17,606 bases of DNA from Carex sylvatica (Eukaryota; Streptophyta; Magnoliopsida; Poales; Cyperaceae): assembly GCA_964058845.1 (NCBI GenBank), contig CAXKVR010000888.1, positions 1 through 17,606 of the forward strand, given 5' to 3'. How positions within the stretch are numbered: the first letter of the stretch is position 1; every line of letters begins with the position of its first letter. Shown here in pieces: positions 8,818 to 15,260 of the stretch. The translations under genes and the position numbers were made by a program. Below the pieces are notes generated by a model. The model was not told the origin of the DNA. It ran no database searches and was given only the letters and a program-made list of their open reading frames with translations.

Positions 8818-9387
8818 CACGGCTATGCTCCTTCAAAGGTTTAATTTTTTTGCGTTTATTTGGCTCCACAATAAAATTTTAACACATGATACAATGTTGA
8901 AGAGAGGAATGCACTGTGTACCGGATTGTGTGATGTGTAGTGTGTGTTCATTGGAAACAATCTTTCATCTCTTCTTTGAATGTCGTTATGCAATGGAGGT
9001 ATGGGGGGCACTTTGCTAATTTATTCTCCATTTCTGGGTCAGCACTAATGACTTGGGATCGATCATGGCAACGGTTCAGATGTCTTAATCAAGAGAGCAA
9101 ACAAATATGGACTACTAGATTTGTGGGAGTTCTGTGAGGCATTTGGAAAGAGAGAAATTCATATATTTTTAGAGGCAAGAGGATGCCATCAATAGTGTTG
9201 GCAAAAAAGATCAAAGAAGAGACAAAGCTTTGGCTCATGTGTTTGTAAGGGAGGTAACAAAGGTGGCTACAATTTGCAAGTTTAAAATTAGAATTGATGT
9301 ATTAGGCTAAGGAGTTGTAATCAAATTTTATTTTATGTACACTTGATAGCTACTATTAAGTCTTTAAAAAAAAAAAAAAAAAAAAAA
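8818..9387 (+). mobile_element. 5'-truncated LINE (L1-type) 3' end with poly(A)
   Basis: The segment encodes the tail of a non-LTR retrotransposon ORF2 and ends in 22 adenines (9366-9387). AACTATGG at 8810-8817 recurs at 9386-9393, a plausible target-site duplication of 8 bp that overlaps the poly(A) by two bases. Severe 5' truncation is normal for LINE insertions. The sense strand is plus. Confidence is high for the LINE identity and moderate for the exact ends. Confidence 0.8.
8825..9250 (+). pseudogene. LINE reverse-transcriptase C-terminal zinc-binding region, broken
   Basis: The first frame (to 9019) shows F-W-x2-HNKILTHDTM, then C-x2-C spaced before HLFFEC and a following VWG: the pattern of the zf-RVT domain at the C-terminus of plant LINE ORF2. 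At a run of six G (about 9003-9008) the reading shifts to another frame, which continues with the W-D-x-W pattern to a TGA at 9135-9137. Past that stop come GIWKERNSYIF, the usual IWxERN-x-x-IF motif of this domain. So there is one frameshift and at least one nonsense codon. Confidence 0.82.
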
Positions 9388-9393
9388 CTATGG

Positions 9394-9598
9394 TGGTTAG
9401 AGCATCTAGATCACAAATGTTATTTCAATTTTAAATCTAACATGGCAAATTGTTTTTGTTGCTTGAGAGGTACACTAATTTATGAAAAGTAAACTCTCTT
9501 AAAGAAATTAGTTTTTTAATTGTTGGTTGCTTCTCTTGGGATGTAATCAATTAATTATAGGTGTAATTTTTTGTTGTTTTGATTTTATTGGCACAAAT
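9394..9598. other. Short intergenic spacer
   Basis: AT-rich sequence between the LINE poly(A) and the Mutator-like element. I see no feature in it. Confidence 0.5.
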
Positions 9599-9607
9599 GT
9601 GATATAA

Positions 9608-10033
9608 GAGCAAAACTAGAGTGTGATGTGCTTACTAAAAGAGTTGATGAGCACACTTCTAAAAGACTATCGAATTGACTTCGAACTACGGATTCGAACT
9701 GTTAAAATCCAAGTACTTCGTGAGTGATGCATGTATATACAAATTTTTTAAAGTTTTGAATTAATTTAACACACGGTCAAGCGGTCAAAACAATGAATAT
9801 TTTATAAGTTATTTTTTTTAATTATTTTATGTAATAATTTTTCATTATTTTTTTGACTGCTTGATTATGTACTAAATAAATTCGAAACTTTAAATTTTTT
9901 GCATGTTAATGCATCACTCACGAAATACTTGGATTTCAACGGTTTAGATTCGTAGTTCGAAGTCAATTCGATAGTTTTTGGAGTTGTGCTCACCAATCTC
10001 TCCTGGTGAGCACATCACACCCTAGTTTTTCTC
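9608..10033. mobile_element. Mutator-like MITE with very long terminal inverted repeats
   Basis: This 426-bp element folds back on itself almost completely. The left end starts GAGCAAAACTAGAGTGTGAT; the right end from the other strand starts GAGAAAAACTAGGGTGTGAT. Similarity of the arms continues for roughly 200 bp through GACTTCGAACTACG and GTGAGTGATGCAT, leaving only a short AT-rich centre near 9815-9835. A 9-bp target-site duplication, GTGATATAA (9599-9607) and GTGACATAA (10034-10042), differs at one base. A 9-bp TSD with long inverted repeats points to the Mutator superfamily. No transposase is present. Transcription across it would give a long hairpin RNA. Confidence 0.85.
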
Positions 10034-10042
10034 GTGACATAA

Positions 10043-10540
10043 TATGGTCATAAAATATCATCAAATCGTGTCTTAAAAATTATAATGTGTTAATTTTTTT
10101 TTTTTAATTGAAGTTTGATATTTTTAAAAATATATTGTCATACTGGCATATTATTCATTATTATATGTAAAAGCAACTAATTTTGTGTTAAAGCGAATTA
10201 TTTTAATATTTAAAAATACAACCAAACAAAACTCTTACCTCCACTGTTAGAAAAAAATAAATAAATTAGTAAATATAATTAAATCTCCCTCTAGGTCTCT
10301 ACTAACCTGAATCCATCTTCTCAGGTACTTGATTGAACCTGACTGAAACGGATGACCCAAATTTACTCTCAACCCAGATGTTTAAATTAGCACGAATCTT
10401 AAAGGACAAATAATGCTAGCCCTGCGTCATCCGAGTAGTCACTGAGTGAGAATAAATCTGGACCGTCTGTTGCAATCAAGTACCTAGGAGGATACAAATC
10501 CCAACCTAACAACCTTCTTGACTTCTTCCTCCCTTCAATT
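10043..10540 (+). other. Upstream region of the GT31 gene
   Basis: No gene is seen. The stretch is AT-rich up to about 10300 and then more balanced in composition toward the start of the downstream gene. It presumably contains that gene's promoter, but I cannot point to particular binding sites. Confidence 0.5.
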
Positions 10541-10545
10541 CCTAT

Positions 10546-10552
10546 GCATATA
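10546..10552 (+). promoter_or_regulatory. Candidate TATA box for the GT31 gene
   Basis: GCATATAAC lies about 100 bp before the start codon. It would give a transcription start near 10575-10585 and a leader of about 65-70 bp that includes the CT repeat. The match is moderate, so this is a suggestion. Confidence 0.4.
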
Positions 10553-10604
10553 ACCTCTCTTTGGTCTCTTATTTGCAAACAAAAAGTACACACAAACAGA
10601 GAAT

Positions 10605-10624
10605 TCTCTCTCTCTCTCTCTCTC
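10605..10624 (+). repeat. (CT)n tract in the presumed 5' leader
   Basis: About ten CT units end some 24 bp before the start codon. CT tracts are common in plant 5' leaders and core promoters. Its repeat number may vary between individuals. Confidence 0.8.
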
Positions 10625-10647
10625 ACTAAGAGATACTAAGCAACATC

Positions 10648-11553
10648 ATGTTTGGATTTGGAAAAACCTTTTCTTATGCACCAGTCATACTAATCCTTCT
10701 TCCTCTTGTTTTACTTAGTGTGATTTTTTTGGTCCCAAATTCTAATAGCTATCTAGAGTTCAACTTTTTCTCTAACTGTCAATTACAGACAGCACAGGCA
10801 CCATCTCCCGAGTTGAAACCCGAATTCAAACTCTTATTCGGCATCCTAACTGTCCCCGAGAAAGCCGAAAGGCGAAATATCATTCGCATGGCCTATGCAT
10901 TTCAGAAGCCAATCCCTCGTGTGCAAATAGACGTTCGTTTTGTATTTTGTACACTCAAGACAGATGAACAAAAAGTATTCATTGCCATGGAGATGCTCAC
11001 TTATCATGACATAATCATCATGAATTGCACCGAGAACGGTAGCGAAGGAAAGACATACACATACTTCTCGAGCGTACCAAAGATATTTTCCGGTGAAGAA
11101 CGGCCGTACGACTTTGTCATGAAAGTAGATGATGACGCATACTTTAGACTCGACAAATTATACGAGGCGTTAAGAGATAAACCTAGAGAAGATACATATT
11201 TGGGTAAAGGCTACCCTCCTTTAGACCAAGACTATCCGCCGTACCTGGTTGGAATGGGGTACGCGTTGTCGTGGGACCTGGTACTGTGGATTGCGGAGTC
11301 AGAATTTGCTCGAGACAATACACACGGTGTCGAGGATATCACATTGGCGATGTGGCTCAATGTAGGAGGAAAAGGGAAGAATAGGTTCAATATGAGAGAA
11401 AAAATGTACGATTTTCACGGCATTGAGGTGAAGGATTTCCCGAACGACACGATTGCGGTGCATGTGCTGAAGAACGATTTCACATGGATGGCCACCTTGA
11501 AGAACTTCAATGAGAGAGATGGGCTGGATCCATCTCCCTTTTACCATGTTTAA
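10648..11553 (+). CDS. GT31 family galactosyltransferase-like protein
   Basis: Single-exon gene for 301 residues. A short cytoplasmic N-terminus is followed by a hydrophobic anchor at about residues 10-32 and a lumenal catalytic domain from about 60, the layout of a Golgi type II glycosyltransferase. Family marks are RRNIIRMAY at about 75-83 (counterpart of the RxxIRxTW motif), VRFVFC near 97, the DxD-type metal and UDP-sugar site VDDDAYF at about 160-166 (D161-D163), the GMGYALSWD segment, and E229-D230 in EDITLAMWL. N126 lies in an NCT sequon. In plants such proteins are often labelled beta-1,3-galactosyltransferase pvg3-like, by my recollection. Transfer of galactose from UDP-Gal is inferred from family, and the acceptor is unknown. 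The protein ends naturally in FYHV and seems full length; there is no DUF4094 or galectin domain. The glycine usual in the ED-x3-G motif is not at the expected place. Confidence 0.88.
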   Translation: MFGFGKTFSYAPVILILLPLVLLSVIFLVPNSNSYLEFNFFSNCQLQTAQAPSPELKPEFKLLFGILTVPEKAERRNIIRMAYAFQKPIPRVQIDVRFVFCTLKTDEQKVFIAMEMLTYHDIIIMNCTENGSEGKTYTYFSSVPKIFSGEERPYDFVMKVDDDAYFRLDKLYEALRDKPREDTYLGKGYPPLDQDYPPYLVGMGYALSWDLVLWIAESEFARDNTHGVEDITLAMWLNVGGKGKNRFNMREKMYDFHGIEVKDFPNDTIAVHVLKNDFTWMATLKNFNERDGLDPSPFYHV

Positions 11554-12240
11554 TTGATCAATCATAATTAAGCTCAATTTATTAATTGTTTGATTATGTC
11601 TATAATTAGTTTGGTCAATGATGTGTATTTGTTCTCTGATTAGTTTATTAATTGATGTTTTCATTTGGTAACTCAAATTGTGCCTAGCGCTGCTATTTTT
11701 TTTTTTTTAATTGTATAAATATTCTCTGAGAAAATTATTGATAAGCCAAACGTATATTAGGTTAATTTTTTTTCTTTACCAGTCTGATTCTACCAAGAAA
11801 TTAAGCTTGTTAGTTGGCAAGATTTTGTTAAACTTGTACATAATTGTAAGGAAAAAGACTATTTAACACCTAAACAACATAGCTCATATTTTATTTGGCT
11901 TCTTTGTATTAGAATTTGTGTATCATTTGAGAGCAAAAACTGAAACACAACAAATTATTTTTCCTCATTTTCCATTACAATATAATAAAATAAAGTGTTT
12001 TAGTGAATCCTGAAATGATTATAATGTATTGTTGGTTGCTCTTTGATCAACTGGTCAAAGTTAATTTTTTTTTTTAAATAGCAAAGAGTTGAAAATTTAG
12101 GTTTGCTAATTTGGAATGATATATAAGAAAACATATTAGAGAATTTATTACAATAAATATAATTAAGTTCCAATAGAAATTACTTACTGGTATTTTGATA
12201 TTACAATATACAGAAGTAATAAGTTGGGCTCCTTTCCAGT
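11554..12240. other. 3' flank of the GT31 gene, no gene seen
   Basis: AT-rich sequence. The first 100-200 bp presumably contain the 3' untranslated region, though no clear AATAAA is seen close to the stop. The minus-strand frame at 11299-11676 is antisense to the GT31 coding region and not a gene. Confidence 0.55.
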
Positions 12241-12930
12241 AGTATGGATTTCATTGGGTTGTTCCAGGCAAATCTGAGCCGTCTATTTCAGGTCAGACAT
12301 TCAGATCAAGCCTGATGCTTCACAAGTATGTACAAATTCAGTGTTGATCTGGATCCTCAGACTGTGCTCCAGACGAGGGGATGGGAAGGGAGGGAATGAC
12401 AAATTCACTGTGCAGAGGTGAGAGCCTGCGAAATTCAGGCTGACCAAACAAGCTCACCTACTCCAGAAGAGGAGAATCAGAGAGGGAGCGGAGGGGAACA
12501 AATACTATTCGTAGGAGAGTGTCACTTAAATTTTGGCGAAATCTGTCATCCCAAAATCGAAGTGCAGGTTTTACTGTTCGGAGGATTCGCCTCTCCCATC
12601 GCTGTCCCCTTTCTTTTCTTTAATGAGTTGTTTTCTCTCGGATTTTAGAGCACACCCCAAGAGATAAATCGGATGGTCTCAAAACTCCATGTTGTTTAGG
12701 AGAAAGATGAGGATATGTTGGATCTGGCTTGATTTGAGGATCCTTGAACCTGATTTTTTGGATATGACTCTGACTTAGTTTTTAGTTGTTATTTTGTGGT
12801 TAGCTATGTTTCTTAATTCTTAGTATGCTACTGTTTTGTAATAATCTTAGCTATGAGGATTGATGTGAGAATTTAGGTGTTTTTGTAATAATTCTAGCTA
12901 CGAGGTCGATGTAAGAACTTAGGTGGGTTG
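12241..12930 (+). other. GC-richer island with splice-like signals, unexplained
   Basis: This stretch is less AT-rich and more complex than its surroundings. CAGAG|GTGAG at 12418 matches a 5' splice site. A long pyrimidine tract followed by GATTTTAG ending at 12648 matches a 3' splice site, with a branch-like TTTAATGAG before it. An exon-intron-exon transcript on the plus strand is possible. No open frame across the join is convincing, and the only long frame (12418-12648) starts at GTG and coincides with the putative intron. It could be a non-coding transcript, a decayed gene or a 5' or 3' untranslated part. Confidence 0.35.
12834..12925. repeat. Two tandem units of about 46 bp
   Basis: Unit 12834-12879 and unit 12880-12925 share TTTTGTAATAAT, TAGCTA, GAGG and the ending TTAGGTG, with several substitutions and a small gap. 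They form the downstream edge of the GC-richer island. Confidence 0.75.
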
Positions 12931-12931
12931 G

Positions 12932-13135
12932 TAGTAGGGTGCAAACAGATCGGATACGGATTGGATAGTGGTAAAATCATATTCGTATTCGTTTTTATTT
13001 TCAGGATACGGATACAGATTGAATATTAGATAGTTGAATTGAGAATTTAAGAGTCCGTGAAATATCTGAGGATTCCAGCAGATTTGTTTCCGGTAGTGGT
13101 ACCAGCTTGGTACCATTTTCACCTTTGTGATATTC
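12932..13135. mobile_element. Possible hAT remnant
   Basis: TAGGGTGCAAACAGATCGG at 12932 resembles the start of plant hAT elements of the Ac group, and ACGGAT motifs follow. The other end is unclear: AAGGTGAAAATGG read from the minus strand near 13126 is only weakly similar, and I found no clean 8-bp duplication. Inside is a near-palindrome, GGTACCAGCTTGGTACC, at 13098-13114. Confidence 0.3.
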
Positions 13136-13213
13136 TAATGAAAATCAGTGACAATGACCACTTTTATTTTTAAAAAAACTAATAGCGGAGACAAAATCCA
13201 TTGTATGAGTGAG

Positions 13214-13564
13214 CAAGGGTGGACTCACATGGCCTTTTCCGGATTTTAAGTTTTAGCAGAGATCGAGATATTTCGATCGATTTTGTCTTCTCTTGAAATT
13301 TATTTTGCCCCCCTCTGCTTGTTTGATTTATAATTCGGATTAAATTAAGGTTAAAAATAAAATAAATATTTTGAATTATTATTGATAATTAGAATTATAG
13401 ATTAGAGAATTAGAAAGTACAAGTCAGAGTATTAGAAAGTACAAATTAAAATATTTTTTTTTTATTGAGTACCTAATTAGTTAATGAGTTTAAATCCAAT
13501 TAGCTATTTAAATTCGATTCGATATTTTTTTTACCTCCTGACGAAAATTTTGAATCCGCCACTG
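13214..13564 (-). mobile_element. Non-autonomous hAT element, copy 2
   Basis: This 351-bp element has ends CAAGGGTGGACTCA on the left and CAGTGGCGGATTCA on the minus strand at the right. A perfect 8-bp target-site duplication TGAGTGAG lies at 13206-13213 and 13565-13572. It is the same family as the element at 5807-6171 but in the opposite orientation: shared blocks include ATTTTCGTCAGG near one end, the TTAACTAATTNGGTA block and GAATTATAAATCAAAC-like sequence near the other. CAGTGGCGGA is, as I recall, the end of Tip100-type hAT elements. There is no transposase. Confidence 0.9.
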
Positions 13565-13572
13565 TGAGTGAG

Positions 13573-13880
13573 AAAGTGTGATTTCCTCTTCTTTTAAAAA
13601 AGAAAAAGAAAAGAAACTAGATAGGCTGTCGAAAGTGTGATTTCCTCACTACTGATATTCTGGTAACTGAGAGGAAAAATACCTACTGATGTCCATCACT
13701 TCGCATAGACAGCATTTACAAGAAATGAAATAAAATAAAGCTACTGATAATTTGGAAGTTAAAACACACGCATGGAGAAACTAGACACTAGTTATAGAGA
13801 CTAATTAAGCAACACGATTACCCGACTTCATCATATTTCAAAACGTGAAAACAAAGAGACAAAAAAAGCGAAAAAAAATA
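13573..13880. other. Intergenic stretch, no gene seen
   Basis: Nothing recognisable apart from an A-rich patch near 13859-13880. On the minus strand that patch supplies the T run downstream of the tRNA-like locus. Confidence 0.5.
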
Positions 13881-13952
13881 ACCGTTGCCGGGGATCAAAC
13901 CCGGGTCACCCGCATGACAGGCGGGAATTCAATCACACTGTGATCTGATAAC
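13881..13952 (-). pseudogene. Decayed tRNA-Asp(GTC) gene
   Basis: The minus strand carries an intact anticodon arm (CCCGC, loop CTGTCAT, GCGGG; anticodon GTC at 13916-13918), an intact T stem (CCGGG/CCCGG) and the 3' acceptor strand CAACGGT, within exactly 72 nt. The T loop reads TTTGATC where TTCGATC is expected, changing the near-invariant C56 and the Pol III B box. The 5' quarter has diverged: the acceptor 5' strand GTTATCA pairs poorly with the 3' strand and the D arm is not canonical. A run of eight T follows 3 bp past the end, like a Pol III terminator. It is best read as a tRNA-Asp pseudogene. Confidence 0.75.
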
Positions 13953-14126
13953 ATTATTGACGCGCAAAAATATTTTTTTCCTTTTTTTCTTTTATTGTAG
14001 TAGGAACAATACGGAGCATTTCTCAGCTCATTTATCTGTGATTGTTATGTTAAAGAATTTCCACAGATAGTTAAATGTAATTTGGGTGTATAACAAGTCA
14101 TATATACGAATGCAGGCTTTCCATTA
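13953..14126. other. Spacer before the Ac-like element
   Basis: AT-rich spacer holding the left copy of a 26-bp direct repeat (14079-14104). I see nothing else. Confidence 0.5.
14079..14104 (+). repeat. Direct repeat, left copy
   Basis: AATTTGGGTGTATAACAAGT, continuing CATATA, recurs at 14878-14903 with two changes. If the hAT element between them is removed, the copies lie 69 bp apart, so this looks like an older local duplication that the transposon later split. Confidence 0.8.
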
Positions 14127-14134
14127 ACCACTTC

Positions 14135-14856
14135 TAGGGGTGTACAACGGGAGAATCAATGATATTTTATTAAAATTTAAATCTAATCCGAATACACCGG
14201 GTTAAAAAAATTATTTACTTAATCCACCCATAACTCAACCCAATCCATCTATTTTTTTATATACAGATTATTACGGGTTATGCGGATTAGACGGGTCATA
14301 ATTTTGATCAAAAATATATTATATATCTTTTTACTATTTTGATTAAAACCAGCTACAAATAAAAGTGACAAACATAAATAAAATAGAAATAATTTAGCAT
14401 ATAACATCCATAACAAAAAAACATATCCAAAATATAACATCATTAAAAAAAAAAAAACATATAACAATTACATATAAAATCTATGAAATAAAAAAACATA
14501 ACAATCTAAATTCAAATTAAACTTAAAACTGTTAAATATCTTCAGATTCAAATTAAACTTAAAACTGATAAATATCTTTAGAGCTCCAACATTGAGTAGA
14601 AATAAAAAATACTTTAAACGTTAGGAGAGGAGTAAATAGAAAGAGAAGTTTTGTAAAAATGTAGAAACGTCGATTGGAGACCGAGTTCAAGTATAAACGG
14701 GTTATTAAAAGTAAATCCATGACCCGATCCAGAATAACGGGTTTGTTAAAATTCAACTAGCACCCAACCCAATAACATCTCCACCCAGTAAAATACGGAT
14801 CGTTCGAAACGGATCAAACGGATCGAGTGGGTCGATAGTATTTTTGTACACCCCTA
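14135..14856. mobile_element. Non-autonomous hAT element, Ac-like
   Basis: This 722-bp element has inverted ends TAGGGGTGTACAA on both sides. A perfect 8-bp target-site duplication ACCACTTC lies at 14127-14134 and 14857-14864. AAACGG hexamers occur at 14695-14700, 14807-14812 and 14816-14821, and ACGGG or GCGGAT variants lie near both ends. AAACGG is the subterminal motif bound by maize Ac transposase, and ends of the TAGGG type fit the Ac group of hAT. The interior has no transposase frame, only AT-rich filler and a 36-bp tandem pair. Confidence 0.9.
14510..14581. repeat. 36-bp tandem duplication
   Basis: Two adjacent 36-bp units (14510-14545 and 14546-14581) differ at two positions. They lie inside the Ac-like hAT element and are probably a replication-slippage product. 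Confidence 0.88.
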
Positions 14857-14877
14857 ACCACTTCATAAAAACAGTGC

Positions 14878-14903
14878 AATTCGGGTGTATAACAAGTCAA
14901 ATA
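14878..14903 (+). repeat. Direct repeat, right copy
   Basis: AATTCGGGTGTATAACAAGT followed by CAAATA; partner of the copy at 14079-14104. Confidence 0.8.
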
Positions 14904-14989
14904 GCAGAATTCTAGATTCTCATATGATAAAAGAAAACTTCACTCATCGCATTCTATTATACATGTGTTTATCAGAAAACATTGGCTTA

Positions 14990-15260
14990 AACCAATTCAA
15001 ACAAACAATTATATTTACATCCAGGGAAACAAATATATTCCATGAAAGAACAAAAAATTGCATTGACAAAATTGTCTACAAGCAAATGTTCTTTTTTTGT
15101 TTTGTTTTTGTTCTTTTTTTTCCGTTGTCATTGATGGAAACAAGAGGCACCTAAGTGCACTTGCTGTTCGACACAACTCTAAAAAGGAGCTGGCTAATAA
15201 TAAATGTATAAACCTATGGAGAAAACTAAAATCCCACAATTCAAATTCTGGGTGGAATTT
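14990..15260 (-). other. Presumed 3' untranslated region of the acyltransferase gene
   Basis: It follows the TAG stop at 15261-15263 on the minus strand. An AATATA-rich segment around 15010-15030, preceded by U-rich and TTTTGT-like sequence, could serve as a poly(A) signal region, so the end near 14990 is only an estimate. Plus-strand frames here (14885-15154, 15097-15507) are shadows. Confidence 0.35.

Noticed and set aside
11299..11676. Minus-strand 125-codon frame
   Set aside because: It is antisense to the GT31 gene and its 3' flank, with no recognisable domain.
12418..12648. Plus-strand 76-residue open frame
   Set aside because: It starts at GTG, not expected for a plant nuclear gene, and coincides with a candidate intron.
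13881..13952. Functional tRNA-Asp gene
   Set aside because: The acceptor stem has several mismatches, the D arm is not canonical and the near-invariant C in the T loop is changed.
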